Shown: positions 1 to 10,861 of the stretch, in pieces
Position numbering within the stretch: the first letter of the stretch is position 1
How the letters are laid out: every line of letters starts with the position of its first letter
From: Sialis fuliginosa
Lineage: Eukaryota; Arthropoda; Insecta; Megaloptera; Sialidae
Assembly: GCA_961205875.1 (NCBI GenBank)
Contig: OY540809.1
Coordinates: 18,488,267-18,552,266, forward strand
Reading direction: 5' to 3'
DNA: 64,000 nt
Notes under the pieces: generated by a model
The model's input: the letters and a program-made list of their open reading frames with translations, nothing else
Told to the model about the DNA's origin: nothing
Databases searched by the model: none
Translations under genes and position numbers: made by a program

Positions 1-480
1 CGTGTTCATGAGTGATGATTTATAAAATAAGAGTTATTTATAAATTTTTTGTAAGCTATTTTTGCTACACTGTTTATTATAATTTTCGTTGAAAGTACTA
101 ATAACAAGCTACATTCTTGAATTTTTAAAGATTATTTGCATCGATAGTTTAGAAATTATGGTGGGGGAGGCGCTCTGATAACGATTTTAAAAGCAATTAT
201 CTCGTGACTTATTTTTTGTTGCATTTATGGAAACCTATTTAAAGAAAAAAAATGAGTGCATTTTTCAATCTATGGGAGGGGAGCTCAAAAAAACATTTTT
301 TTTTTCAAAAATATCATCATCTTTTTTTGGGTCATCAATCTACGTCTGTATATCAAATTTCATCTTAATAGGTATAAAAATGAGAGAATGGGAGGGCTGT
401 GACATAGAAACAGACGGACGGACGTAGCGAAACTATAAGGGTTCCTAGTTTTTTTATGGAACTCTTAAAATGATCTAAGG
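1..480 (+). repeat. R1 interspersed repeat, left-truncated by window edge
   Basis: The stretch matches other R1 copies in this window (50094-51066, 30535-31036 and 57715-58450 on the other strand). Shared landmarks are 'gtaagctatttttgctacac', 'gatagtttagaaatta', a 'gggggaggcgctctgataacg' block, 'gggtcatcaatctacgtc' and the tail 'cgaaactataagggttcc'. The tail holds a short acagacggacgg tract. No coding function is visible and the short ORF across it is incidental. I read this family as a non-autonomous retroposon or the 3' part of a LINE, which is inference; the match between copies is direct. Confidence 0.75.
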
Positions 481-483
481 TTA

Positions 484-516
484 TTTTATTTTTATTTTTA
501 TTTTTATTTTATATAT
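484..516. repeat. TTTTTA/TTTTAT low-complexity tract
   Basis: Short A/T pentamer-hexamer tandem tract directly after the R1 tail, plausibly grown from its A/T-rich 3' end. Confidence 0.6.
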
Positions 517-519
517 TAA

Positions 520-1757
520 ATATAGATATTTTATGTAATTTGAATAAAAAATAATTGTTACCAAAAAAAAGCTGATCTGAATATTTAGAGAAGATTGTAG
601 ACAGTTTAAAATACAAAAATTACCCTCGAAATTAAATATTTATACGGCCAGGTAAATAAGGTAAAGTACTCTCTATACGTATGTGGAGACTTTATAAATG
701 AAGTTCCCTCTACAATCTACAACACTACATCTATTCAAAGATGAAAAATGTCGACAAGGTGTTGGGTTACAAGTAGGTTAGTAATATGTCTACATCTAAC
801 TGTATATAGGCGGTATTTGTATGTATATCCTTAGATTGATTATGAAATTAGAATTCTTAATTTTTGTATATATTTATTCATGTAAATAATTTGAATTCTT
901 TACTCAACAAGTCTCGAATTTTTACATGATCCATATAAAAGTTGTTTTTCTTCAACTATATATATTTTCATATTAACTGGTTCATTATAATTTAAAAATA
1001 AATTATTAAAATTTGAAATTAAGGGAACAGTGTACAATTCTTGGAGGGAATTTTTTTTTCGTAAGTAGATGAGCAGTCCTATTCCTTTCATAATGAAAGG
1101 TTATTTGAATTTACCAAAATAATTTTTTTTTAGGATTACTGATTTAAAATAAGTTTTCATTTAGTGAAACATAGGAATAAAATTTCAAATGTTTCAAAAC
1201 ATAGTTTTTACTTGAATAAGATAATAAATTAAGAATATTTAGTAAATTCTGGCTTATTTTTCGATTTCTTAACGATTTTTAAGAATAGAACGGAGAGTTG
1301 AACTCGAAATTCCAAGAGTCTTCGTTAAATCTTTTTGTTTCAGAACTTTGTTTCTGTTTTCGTCACATTTTCGTAAAATCGCCATTTTTTCCGCTAAAGT
1401 CAATTTCGTTTATAATAATAATAATAATTATAATAATAAGCAGTCGTCATTTTTATGAAAATCAAGAATCATTCGTTACCGTGTCCGTCTACATGTCGTC
1501 GGTACAACTTAACAGAATTAAGACAAAATATCAAGTGTTTATACACTTGTTTATAACAAATGTTGCAAAGTTGATTTGAAAAAATTTGACAAAAGGTTTT
1601 TGTTGTCAACACAAAAGGTGTTACCAAACTTTTGCGCATTAGAAGCGTGATCAGTGTTAAAAACGGGAATATTTGTATATTAATTCACGTGTCGGGGTCG
1701 GGACCATGGCAAAAGCGCTACAAATGGGAGACGCTATATTGAACTTTCACTGTATTA
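520..1757. other. AT-rich stretch without recognisable gene
   Basis: Nothing coding is supported. Only short incidental ORFs occur (for example 900-1091 and 1298-1579). A small TAA/AAT microsatellite lies near 1411-1440. The part at 1625-1755 is slightly richer in GC and unique in the window. Confidence 0.5.
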
Positions 1758-1883
1758 CATCCTGTACACACTAGCGACTTTTAGCAGCGCGTGTGTGTAT
1801 GGGTTTTGCGATTTACATATAAAACAATGTAAAATGAATGTACACGATAGTCACGCTGCTAAGTCGCTAGTATGTAAGGGGTC
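1758..1883. mobile_element. 126-bp hairpin MITE with TTA duplication
   Basis: The ends are inverted copies: left CATCCTGTACACACTAGCGAC-like, right complement GACCCCTTACATACTAGCGAC-like, followed on both sides by 'ttagcagcgYgtg'. It is flanked by TTA at 1755-1757 and 1884-1886. A 3-bp TWA duplication is typical of PIF/Harbinger elements, so this is probably a Harbinger-type MITE. The outer three bases of the ends do not pair well, so the exact end is uncertain. Confidence 0.55.
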
Positions 1884-1889
1884 TTATAG

Positions 1890-2682
1890 TGATAATAACA
1901 GAATTAAAGCCAAAAATGAATTGTAAAGTTACTCATTTCGTTACAGCTGAAAACATATTTCGTTGTTGTGGGTACTGGTACCCAAGACAGTTAAAAAACC
2001 TAACCTTAAACCTGTGATAATGTTTTCGAATTTATATGCTAAATACAAAAAAAATATTTACAAGTAAATCAGTTCTCTTAAATAGTGTAGCATTTATTAT
2101 CAAATACCAAATACATTTTCTTTTAATATTAATTATTTTATGATAGCAGCACCTGACGTTTTTAATTTTTAAATAAATTTGTTTAATCTACTGTGCTTTT
2201 TGTTGCACGCCGCTCCTCTAAATGATTATAATATTCACGGAATCTAAAAATTGATTAAAAATCGGTTTAATCAAGATTCAGGTAAAAATATTATTTTTAT
2301 AATAATAAATGTTTTTCATAAAAATTTGTGTGTATACATAATTTAAGAACATCTTTTAAAAGCGAAAGATGAAGATAAGGCATGAACGTGAAGTGTGCCG
2401 AATTTCTTGGTCAAGATGTAAAGAGACCATTCATAGGTTTCCAATGTAAGTTCTATTGTGTGCATGTATTCTTATACGAGGGAAAATAACATAATGCCAC
2501 CATTAGTTTCTATTCTTTCCGCATCTTTCGTTATCTACAAAGAAGAATTATTTTCATCTTTACTTTGAGTTAGGGTAACCATAAAAGAAAACGGTTTCAA
2601 ATATGATAAGTATTTGAATCAAAATATAAATTATAATATCAATAGATGAAGTAATATTTTTTTAACGTTGAATAAAAAAAGA
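1890..2682. other. Unassigned AT-rich stretch
   Basis: No gene or clear repeat boundary is seen. A perfect palindromic word gggtactggtaccc lies near 1967-1980. A slightly GC-richer piece at 2360-2450 has no open frame long enough to support. Confidence 0.4.
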
Positions 2683-3867
2683 TGGACAAGTGCGAGTAGA
2701 ACTCGCACCCTTAAGATTCCGTACCGTTATATAAAACTTAATTATTAAATAGTTAGTTACGTAGAAAATGGAGGCGTCTTTACGTAGACGCTGTATAAAA
2801 GAAATCGCAAAATTATGTTTGTCTCGTAATAATTACACATAGAATTATAAAATAATAATTTTCGGATTTTTTTCCTTTACTTCGTGTCAAATTTCAAGAT
2901 TAAAGTTCAACGGGAAGTAGGGTACCGAGATTTTAGTTTTTGTAAATCCTGACATGTAAATGAAGTTCCTTTTGGTTAATACGGAGAACAAGGGTGTCTG
3001 CTGTCAGATTTATCAATAATCACGTATATAGTTATTCAGAATAGAGTTTAAGCTCTAATAATATACTTGTTAACTGTGCTTGGTTAGGGCAATCTATTGG
3101 GGCGAAATATACTTGATTAGTTTTGGGTTGGTTAGTTTTCGTTAGGTTAAAACAAGGATTCAATCTCCACTGCAACAAACTGTTTTTAAATAATTCTATT
3201 AAATAAAATAAACATGATGGTAAACATATTCTATCAATCAACTCTATTCTGAATAACTATATAAGTGATTTTTGACAAATCTGATAGCGGACACCCATGT
3301 TCTCCGTATTGAGCATCATTTTTTGTTATTTTATTTTGCCTTTTTTATTTTATTTTAAATAAAATTATTTAAATAATTATTTCAATTTACAACCAAATCG
3401 TCACTTTTGCGGCCCCCTGCTATTTTTTGACGATCTTTTTTTTAGTCATTATTATTACTATAAAACCCGGAGAAATTACACCAAAACCCGGAGCCTGGAG
3501 AAACAGTATGTATACAAACACTGAGACTCCGGGTGAAAATCTGAGACCTGATTAACTGATCACCCTAACGAGAAGTACCCTATAGATTTTGATAATCAGT
3601 CAGTGAGTTGATCTGTCAGTATCAAAACACGCTTTGAAAGGCTGTATTTTTTTATTTACATTGAGTTATAAATATTATTTTTTTACGTAGACGTTAGTAC
3701 ATATATCTACTATATAATATAACGAAGTGCCCTGATTCATATATCGATGCCTCTAACCGTTCCTGAGAAAAAGTGTCTTGACAGACAGACAGACATACTT
3801 ACAACAAAGTGATCCTTTATTATAGTGGTTCCGTTTTTTCATCGTTTTGAGATACAGAACCCTAAAA
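2683..3867 (+). repeat. R3 interspersed repeat, interrupted by a MITE
   Basis: It begins with 'gacaagtgcgagtagaactcg' (also at 18790 and 61481) and runs through 'ttccgtaccgttatataaaac'. It ends with an acagacagacagac tract, 'gtggttccgtttttt' and 'acagaaccctaaaaa'. This head-and-tail pattern matches a repeat type widespread in insects, especially Lepidoptera. The middle is occupied by an independent foldback element at 2978-3310. No protein-coding capacity is seen. Whether the head and tail belong to a single copy is inferred from their order and orientation. Confidence 0.6.
2978..3310. mobile_element. 333-bp foldback MITE inside R3
   Basis: About 70 bp at each end are inverted copies. The left arm starts 'aatacggagaacaagggtg' and the right arm ends with its complement. 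The arms converge on 'gttattcagaatagagtt' and 'aactctattctgaataac'. Flanks are TTAA-like on the left and TTGA-like on the right, so the duplication is not settled. The interior has only an incidental 69-codon ORF. Confidence 0.7.
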
Positions 3868-3869
3868 AA

Positions 3870-4465
3870 GGAATCTAAATGATAAAAACCTGCATATATA
3901 AAAAAATATTTTTAATTTTGGTTATGATTCGATTTTTTCATGTAATATTTTCTCAAACATTATATAAAAACTATTTTTATCGGGCTATTCACTGTAATAT
4001 TGTTAAGTACATCTAATTGTTAGAATTAAACTCAACTAGTCATTAAATTATTTAAGTCAATCGTCAACGGTTGTCTACACACAAATTATACACTTGATAT
4101 GTTTATTAAAGCTATGTTTATGACTACGCTTTAATTTTAATTTCTATTTCAATAACAAATTAAAACACAAAATGCTACATGTATGTATGTTTATATATAC
4201 AAGGATATAATTTTTCTATTTAAAAATTACCATGACATGGTAACGAGAGCTCCACGTGCAAAATTTATGATAGTAACTTTTACCAAACGCTTAGGTAATA
4301 AAATTCTTTTATTTTTATAGAAACTAAATATAAATAATTCAAAAATTCGAAATTTTACTTTATTATATTTTATACAAATAATTTCGGTAGTAACTTTGAC
4401 AAAAAAAGAAGCTAACGCTCATTTCACAGTGTATTAGAGGTAAATAATTGTATTTTCAATTGATA
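3870..4465. other. AT-rich stretch, nothing recognised
   Basis: No ORF, RNA gene or repeat end could be supported here on either strand. Confidence 0.5.
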
Positions 4466-4467
4466 TA

Positions 4468-5065
4468 AGGTACTGGCACCAGTCTTATGCCCGATTTCTT
4501 CTGTGCACTTTATCAGTTAATCGCGTTAAAAGCAAGGTGTACCGATTTTTTTTCTTTTTTGTAATTCTCATGAAATCATGTTACTAATAAAACAAGTACC
4601 TCTTTATTAAATCAATTTATTTAACAAAGTTCGCAAATATATATAGGTATATATATATTTTTAATCTAATATAATAGTAGTGACGTTAAAAATATCTAAA
4701 TAATAACAGCTTAAGAGAGATTACAATAGTAAAAAAGTATATTTCTGAATTTTTAATCTGAAACATCAACATTTTTACCATATATTCAATTGTTATTTAT
4801 TATATTTTTAGCCTGAGAATGAATCTGTGATCTGTGAATCGTAATCTTGCTATATGATAATATAAAAATGAATTAGTTTAAATGTCCACCATTTTGACAC
4901 TCATTGGCCGATTGTCATCAAATTAGGCTATTTCACAGTTAAGTGTCTATAGATTATGATTTAATAGTAGCAGTAATCTAATATCAACAAGTATTTCTAA
5001 TTTAGTACGTTTAATTAAACAAGTGTCCAACACTGAGGTATTATTCAAGACTAGTACCAGTACCT
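4468..5065. mobile_element. MK element, 598-bp TA-flanked MITE
   Basis: The left end AGGTACTGGCACCAGTCTT and the complement of the right end AGGTACTGGTACTAGTCTT are near-identical inverted repeats. Each is flanked by TA (4466-4467 and 5066-5067). TA duplications point to the Tc1/mariner/pogo superfamily. Other copies are a partial minus-orientation copy at about 22928-23200, one at about 63097-63480, and a fresh end at 63988 running off the window. The interior has no transposase. Confidence 0.75.
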
Positions 5066-5215
5066 TACTGCTTTTGTTCATTATAATTTTTTAAACAAAT
5101 TCTCACAACATTGGATTGGAACATTTTTCTATAAAACTTGATTCCTTCGAATTATTTCGGGGTCCTGAACATTTTTACTAATAATATTTTCTATTTAGTT
5201 TGTTAAATTAATTAA

Positions 5216-5538
5216 TGTCCGGTATTATTATACGAGTTAGCAAAATTTGCTAGCTAGCAAGCACTTTCAAATGAGGTTTCTAACCTATCTGACAGTTCTC
5301 CTTTAGTTTTATGAAGTGTTTAACAATTTTCTCGCACGCGTGGTAAGTTAACACCAACGGTATTAAAACAGTGACGATATTATGAAAATTATTTTGTACG
5401 GTCAGTCACCAACTGTGTTGCAATAAGTTGAAGAATCACTGCTCTAAATTTCATAGCTAATCTATAGATACTATCATAGAATTAAAACCCCATTTGAAAG
5501 TTAAAGCAAATTTGCTAGCTCCTTTATAATACCAGAAA
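5216..5538. mobile_element. MA family MITE copy 1
   Basis: It starts TGTCCGGTATTAT after TAA and ends with the degraded complement 'cctttataatacc'. Both ends carry the subterminal inverted block 'gctagctagcaagcactttc'. The middle includes 'ttgtacggtca' and 'tcactgctctaaatt', shared with copies at 54971 and 60488. It is about 323 bp, with no coding capacity. Confidence 0.75.
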
Positions 5539-5539
5539 A

Positions 5540-6105
5540 GTCGGAAGAAAAAATGCTTCAGACAAAAATTATTCATTTTTAGGGAAATAAGATATCGCAA
5601 TAAAAAATATAGGTTTTTGATTAAAAAAATTAAAAAGTCATCATTTTTTAAACTTTTATACGTAATATTTTTATCATAAATTCAACCCCCTTTGAGATAT
5701 TTAACCGTTCCAGGACTTTTTGGACAACTGTATATCAAAATATGCGTGTGTGGTTAATGGTTAAATTCGGTTATGTGACATTCAATTAAAATCCGAATTA
5801 ATCATTTCTAAGTATGTCTCCATGCACAAAATTCTTGTACATAATAATACGTAAATATCATTTCTGAGAACCAACAATGTGTTTACATTCAAAAGTTTTT
5901 TAAGAGATAATGTAATGTAGAATCATTCATGAAAGACAGCAGTTGTATTTATCATAATAAACTTTTACAATACTATTATACCGTATCGCTGTCATGAAGA
6001 AATACATACATGTCAATTACAGACAGTGGCATGGTGGTATAAATTTAATATAAAGTATTTAAAAATACATATATTTAATAAGAAATTAAAAATTTCACAA
6101 TCAAA
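5540..6105. other. AT-rich stretch, nothing recognised
   Basis: No gene, RNA or repeat boundary is supported. Confidence 0.4.
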
Positions 6106-6107
6106 AA

Positions 6108-6306
6108 AACATCTGCCAAGTAAATACACAGTGCTTTCTCTTTATTTAAATTGTACAATAATTAACTACATTTGGTGAATTTAGCACGAGGAAGCACTGT
6201 GGATTTACTTGGCAGATGTTTTACTTCCTCGAAATATCGAAGATACGAGAAACTTTGTGATCGTTTTAAAAAGAGACAAAAAAAATTGTTCTCCGATTTC
6301 AATGTT
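6108..6306 (+). repeat. Short palindrome plus R2 head fragment
   Basis: Positions 6108-6222 form an inverted repeat, with aacatctgccaagtaaat and its complement bracketing 'ttgtacaataattaactac'. Immediately after come 84 bp of the R2 head ('cttcctcgaaatatcgaag'). In other R2 copies (28523-29145, 47205-47800) the 'tacttggcag' block and the 'cttcctcgc' block lie at opposite ends of the unit, so here the two ends are juxtaposed. Confidence 0.55.
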
Positions 6307-6381
6307 TTTTATAAATCATCACACGAACATATACACTTTTATAGATAGTACATCTTTGATCAACATAAAATAGCTTTTGAT
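6307..6381 (-). repeat. R1 fragment, distal part
   Basis: This matches the complement of the R1 copy at 48418-49378 ('gttcgtgtgacgattta' side). Together with 6930-6995 it forms one R1 copy split by the hAT-like element at 6382-6929. A single TA at 6349-6350 marks the place where the 48.5-kb copy carries an MI element. Confidence 0.6.
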
Positions 6382-6929
6382 CAGTGCCGGATTAGCAAAT
6401 AGCAGGAATAGCAAATGGTACGGGCCCCGCGTCTCTGGGGGCCCCGCGGTTTTTCATCACTTATTGGATTTACTATCTACCGTCCAATAATTGATACGGG
6501 GTGTCCAAATCTACAGTAATTAATAATTTAATTTTAGGGTTTCCAATCTCGATTTGATTTAATCGAAAAATAAATAAAGCCTATTTACCTCCTTTTTTTG
6601 GTTATTTAAAGCATCCAAGGGGTAAAATGTCTAATAAATTAAATCAATTGACTTTTTTTGGTCATTGTCAAGTCTATAAGGGGTGATAACCGCCTAATTT
6701 ATTGAAAAAATAGAGCCCACTGATATTCTTACTGTCGTAAAAAATTCACAGGGGGTGACACTCCCCTAATGTACAAAAAATAAATCCTATTGACTTTTTT
6801 CGGGGGGGGGGGGGGGGCACTATTGATTTCCACCCTGGGAGTCACCCCCCCCCCCCCCTAACGACGCCACTACCAATGGCCTCTTTATAACATTTGCTAC
6901 AGGCCCCGCGCTGACTTAATCCGGCATAG
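6382..6929. mobile_element. 548-bp hAT-like non-autonomous element
   Basis: Ends are CAGTGCCGGATTAG and the complement CTATGCCGGATTAAG. It is flanked by an exact 8-bp duplication CTTTTGAT (6374-6381, 6930-6937), the hallmark of hAT transposons. The interior has 'ggggccccgcggtttttc' and several related units of about 90 bp around 'ttgacttttttt...gggg'. Long homopolymers follow: a G run at about 6801-6817 and a C run at about 6845-6858. A truncated inverted copy lies at 22321-22500. No transposase is present. Confidence 0.85.
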
Positions 6930-6995
6930 CTTTTGATACTTATTATCAAGTAGGTAATGTTAGTGAGAATGACTACACACTTGGCCGTTTTTTTT
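6930..6995 (-). repeat. R1 head fragment
   Basis: Complement of the R1 head ('cggccaagtg...cattctcactaacatt...ttgataat'), continuing the copy interrupted by the hAT-like element at 6382-6929. Confidence 0.65.
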
Positions 6996-7170
6996 ATAAA
7001 TCGTCATAAATTTATTTTATTTAATTTTATTTGTGGAATTTAATTAACGAATTTTGTTAATTTAAACGTAAACTTCATTCACTTTCCAATTCACGTAATA
7101 ATTAGCATTATTATACGTAATGCATTTTAATAAATCACTTTATCCTTCACAAACTAACAATTTAAATGTT

Positions 7171-7704
7171 TGTAACAAATAATGCTAACCGTAAAAGATA
7201 ATAAATTTTATTACAAATTTTATGCAACTAAATGCCACAAGTTACATGTGAAATACAAAAAACAGTATAATTAATCAAAAAACGTCACTAGTAGAGTAAC
7301 AATAATATTTAATAAAATAACACACCCATTAATAGAATAGAAATAAGAAAAAAAAAACAATTGATACTAGGACTAATTAACTGCACCGAAAACACTATTT
7401 ACAGCGCACAAATCTAACAATTTAACACCACAATCACTATCACGACGATGTGTGAGGAATAGGTGAATACAGGATCCTCCCTTTTCGTCGCTTCTTCAAT
7501 AATGAGTGATGAGACTGTGATAGTTACTGATTGACTATCGTCGGTGCACTGCCTCGGCTCTCGATGCCACAAGTTTTAGAAATTACGAATGATAAATCTC
7601 TACTTGCATAACCCAGAGCAATAATACCATCAAGTTACAGCGTAACAAGTACATTAAATAAATTTATTAATTCATTTGAATGCCTATGGAGAAGAACTGT
7701 TACA
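7171..7704 (-). repeat. 3' LTR of the gypsy element
   Basis: 534 bp, TGTAACA...TGTTACA inverted ends. It matches the other LTR across its length by eye. It follows the polypurine tract in element orientation. Confidence 0.95.
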
Positions 7705-7715
7705 TCCTCCCCCCC
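7705..7715 (-). promoter_or_regulatory. Polypurine tract of the gypsy element
   Basis: The minus strand reads GGGGGGGAGGA directly before the 3' LTR, the expected plus-strand priming site for reverse transcription. Its first G is also the last base of the pol stop codon, so coding and priming signals abut. Confidence 0.85.
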
Positions 7716-10700
7716 TAGACTGGAAGCTCTGGGTTCCTGGGATAATATTCGCGCAATTGGTCTATGTGGGCACGCGATCGTCCACCCTCTTCATTTAACG
7801 GTTCTAGCAACACGTTTCCCGTGTTTACGAACTCGACGATTCGCATGGGTGGAGACCATCTCCAGCGGAATTTAGAGCCTTCTGTGTTCCCAGGTGTAGG
7901 ATATACCTTTTTCATAACTAACTGCCCCACCACAAATGGATTCTGGCGGCGACCCCTATTGTAGAGGCGTTCCATGTGGTTGCGGGCTTTAGTTATGGCC
8001 TCTCTCACCTCTTCCTGGGTAGGTCTAGTATCTTGACTGGTGATTTGGTTGAGATTCCATTTGTTCAACAACGCTTGTGGCAGTTCTCGACCTAGAAACA
8101 GCATAGCGGGGGAGTGCTTGGTAGTCTCGCTCTGCGCAGAATTATGGGACAACGCGACGTAGGGTACCTTAATATCCCACTGCCTGTAACTATTTCCTAG
8201 TTGATTTAGTAAAATAGTTAAGGTAGCCTTCATGTCCCTGTGCACTCTCTCAACTTGATTTCCCTGCGGTCTATATGACGAAGTAGTCACGTGTTTAATA
8301 CCCCATGCTACACACATCTGCTTGAATCTTTGGGATATAAAACACTTTGCGTTGTCGGTAACTACAACTTCAGGTGGACCATATCTGGACCACACGCTAG
8401 GAATCAATTTCCCGACAGTCGCTTCTGCAGTAGCTCTACGAAGTGGAATCAATTCTACCCACTTAGTGTACGCATCCATCAAGGTGAGAACATAGCAATT
8501 TCCTCCACTAGATCTTGTTAGCGGTCCGACATGATCGATGTACACTCTCTGCCAAGGCCGTTGGGGAGACTCCGAGTGCATTAACCCAGCTGGAGCTTGA
8601 TTTAGAGGTTTAGCTCTTTGACACTCTACGCAGGAGCGAACGTATGCACTCACCTCTTTGAAGAGACCTGGCCACCAAAAGGTCTTGGCGATTCGTCGGT
8701 AGGTTTTTGTTACTCCTTGGTGTCCAGAGGTTTCCGCATCGTGGAAGTAAAAGAGTATCATGCGATGTAGATTTGGCGGAACAACGGCTCTCTTAAGTCG
8801 ATGTTTCCCAACAGTTCGCATCAACAACCCCTGTCCTTTAACGTACCCTTTCACATCTTCGCCGGCGTTGAGTCGGTCTAAGATGAGGCGTGTCTCTGGA
8901 CAGGTGCGCTGATGCTCCCTGAGGTTCATAAAGGACTCGGGGACCGTTTGCAAGACGTTGCATTCCTCTGTCTGCGTTGTCTCTTCAGGGTACGGGAGCC
9001 GACTAAGACAATCTGCCACTGGGTTGTTACATCCGCGGATATGTTCTACGGTGAATTGGTATCGTGATAGCTTGAGGACCCACCTTCCAATTTTGCCCAG
9101 CTGTTTTGGGTGCTGAAACATCCAGGTAATCGCAGAGTTGTCCGTTTGTAGAGTGAAGGGTTGAATCTCTAAATAAGCTGAAAACTTTTCTATGGCCCAC
9201 ACCGCAGCCAGAGCTTCCTTTTCATAAGTCGGGTAGTTTGTTTCAGCCTTATTCAACTTGCGACTAGCGTATTGAATTGGTCGCAACTCTTCATTCACCT
9301 TTTGCAATAATACGGCTCCGAGGGCAACATCGGATGCATCCGTTTGTAGCACAAATGGCTTATTGAAGTCTGGATATGCCAGGACTGATGGACTCATCAA
9401 TAATACCTTCAGCTTTTTCACGGCCTCGATTTCTGTGGTACCCATTGTAAATCGCACATGTTTCTTCTTTAGCGCATGTAGAGGAGCGGCGATTTTGGCG
9501 TACTCTGGGATGAAACGCGAAAAATACCCTACCATGCCAAGGAAGCGTTCTACTTGTTTCAGCGTTCTAGGTACAGGATACTCGCGAATCACATCTGCCT
9601 TCGTAGGATCTATATGAATTCCTTCGCTAGACAAGACGTGTCCTAGGAACTGAATCCTGCTCTTACACAGCTTGATCTTCTGCGGGTTTACGGTAAATCC
9701 TACCCCTCGAAGCCTTATAAAGACTTCTCGCAAATGCTGCAGGTGTGCAGAGATGTTTTCACTATAGACCAAGATGTCATCAAAATAAGGATAGACGTAC
9801 TTGTAGCGTAGATCCGAAAAGATTGAAAAGATGATCCTATTCAATGCCTGCGGTGAAACACATAGTCCGAACGGCGTGAACTTAAACTGGTAAGAGCCGT
9901 TTGGTACCAGAAAGGTGGTGTATCCTTTCGATTCTTCGCTTAAAGGTATCTGATAGAATGCAGAATTAAGATCAATCACGGAAAATATCGATGCACCCTT
10001 GATTGTTTGAAAAACCGAGTCAACACATGGCGTCGGGAAGGAGTCGTAGATTATCTTCTTGTTAAGTTCCCTATAATCTACACACAGCCTTCTGCTACCG
10101 TCTTTTTTAGGAATTAAAAATGCGGGAGCGCCGTATGGTGATTTGGATGGTTCGATCACCCCTTTTTCAAGAAGACTTTTTATGTGACCGTTCATCTCTT
10201 CGGCCTTTGGCGGGGTCAATGGATAGGGTGGCCTTCTCACTGGTACTTGGTCTTTCAGCAGTATTTGATAAGTGTAGTCAGTCGTACATCCTATATTTAT
10301 CGAAACGACATCTTTGAATTCATGTAGCAGTGTATTCAGTTCATGTTGCTCTTTGACGTTCAATTGATGATCTTCCTCCGGATAAGAAGACAAACACGCG
10401 TGAGTCATCATTAATTCTTCTGATATCAGTGGTATCTGTACATTATGGTTGAACAAGAACGACATCGTTTGGTTTTTCAAATTCAAAGTTGCTTGAGCTG
10501 AGCATAGGAAATCCACTCCCAAAATCATTTCTGAAGCTAAACGCGACGCCACAAGGAAGGTTCTTGTCCAGTAGTACTTCCCAATATTCATCTTCAGATT
10601 GACCTTTTCATGAATATTGATTAAAGTCCCATCCGCTATTCGAGTAGAAATGTGACAGGTTTGCGTCTTGAACTTCTTAAGCTTGGAAAGTGTACCGGCA

Positions 10701-10861
10701 GCAATAAATGACGTGGTAGAACCAGTATCGACCAAGGCAGTTATTTTTATTTTATTGACGTGGACGTAAAGGAATGGAGGGCGATAACGGTGGGCGCTTA
10801 TCTCCCTCGAACTATTTAGTTTTTTGAAGACGACGCTTGCACCGTCTTCGTAGCCAAACAT
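7715..10861 (-). CDS. Gypsy pol polyprotein (PR-RT-RH-IN)
   Basis: A 1048-residue frame. Near the N terminus is an aspartic protease motif VDTGSTTSF (about residues 44-52). The reverse transcriptase has DLNSAFYQIPL (about 297-307) and the active-site motif YFDD (359-362), a variant of the usual YxDD. RNase H carries TDAS (about 507-510), YEKEA (546-550) and TDNSA (about 573-577). Integrase has the zinc-binding pair H707/H714 with C744/C747, then D776, D836 and E871; the last two are 35 apart, the classic D,D-35-E. The C terminus lacks an evident chromodomain. The frame lies one base back from gag and overlaps its end by about 46 bases, consistent with the -1 ribosomal frameshifting known in this family; the first ATG at 10861 is therefore probably not the true start. 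The product copies and integrates the element. Confidence 0.95.
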   Translation of the reverse strand: MFGYEDGASVVFKKLNSSREISAHRYRPPFLYVHVNKIKITALVDTGSTTSFIAAGTLSKLKKFKTQTCHISTRIADGTLINIHEKVNLKMNIGKYYWTRTFLVASRLASEMILGVDFLCSAQATLNLKNQTMSFLFNHNVQIPLISEELMMTHACLSSYPEEDHQLNVKEQHELNTLLHEFKDVVSINIGCTTDYTYQILLKDQVPVRRPPYPLTPPKAEEMNGHIKSLLEKGVIEPSKSPYGAPAFLIPKKDGSRRLCVDYRELNKKIIYDSFPTPCVDSVFQTIKGASIFSVIDLNSAFYQIPLSEESKGYTTFLVPNGSYQFKFTPFGLCVSPQALNRIIFSIFSDLRYKYVYPYFDDILVYSENISAHLQHLREVFIRLRGVGFTVNPQKIKLCKSRIQFLGHVLSSEGIHIDPTKADVIREYPVPRTLKQVERFLGMVGYFSRFIPEYAKIAAPLHALKKKHVRFTMGTTEIEAVKKLKVLLMSPSVLAYPDFNKPFVLQTDASDVALGAVLLQKVNEELRPIQYASRKLNKAETNYPTYEKEALAAVWAIEKFSAYLEIQPFTLQTDNSAITWMFQHPKQLGKIGRWVLKLSRYQFTVEHIRGCNNPVADCLSRLPYPEETTQTEECNVLQTVPESFMNLREHQRTCPETRLILDRLNAGEDVKGYVKGQGLLMRTVGKHRLKRAVVPPNLHRMILFYFHDAETSGHQGVTKTYRRIAKTFWWPGLFKEVSAYVRSCVECQRAKPLNQAPAGLMHSESPQRPWQRVYIDHVGPLTRSSGGNCYVLTLMDAYTKWVELIPLRRATAEATVGKLIPSVWSRYGPPEVVVTDNAKCFISQRFKQMCVAWGIKHVTTSSYRPQGNQVERVHRDMKATLTILLNQLGNSYRQWDIKVPYVALSHNSAQSETTKHSPAMLFLGRELPQALLNKWNLNQITSQDTRPTQEEVREAITKARNHMERLYNRGRRQNPFVVGQLVMKKVYPTPGNTEGSKFRWRWSPPMRIVEFVNTGNVLLEPLNEEGGRSRAHIDQLREYYPRNPELPV

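Noticed and set aside
2340-2460. Possible small exon near 'agaccattcataggtttcc'
   Set aside because: Frames are interrupted within a few tens of codons and no convincing splice pair was found.
7764-10317. Plus-strand ORFs at 7764, 8291, 9363 and 10120
   Set aside because: Antisense shadows of the gypsy pol frame.
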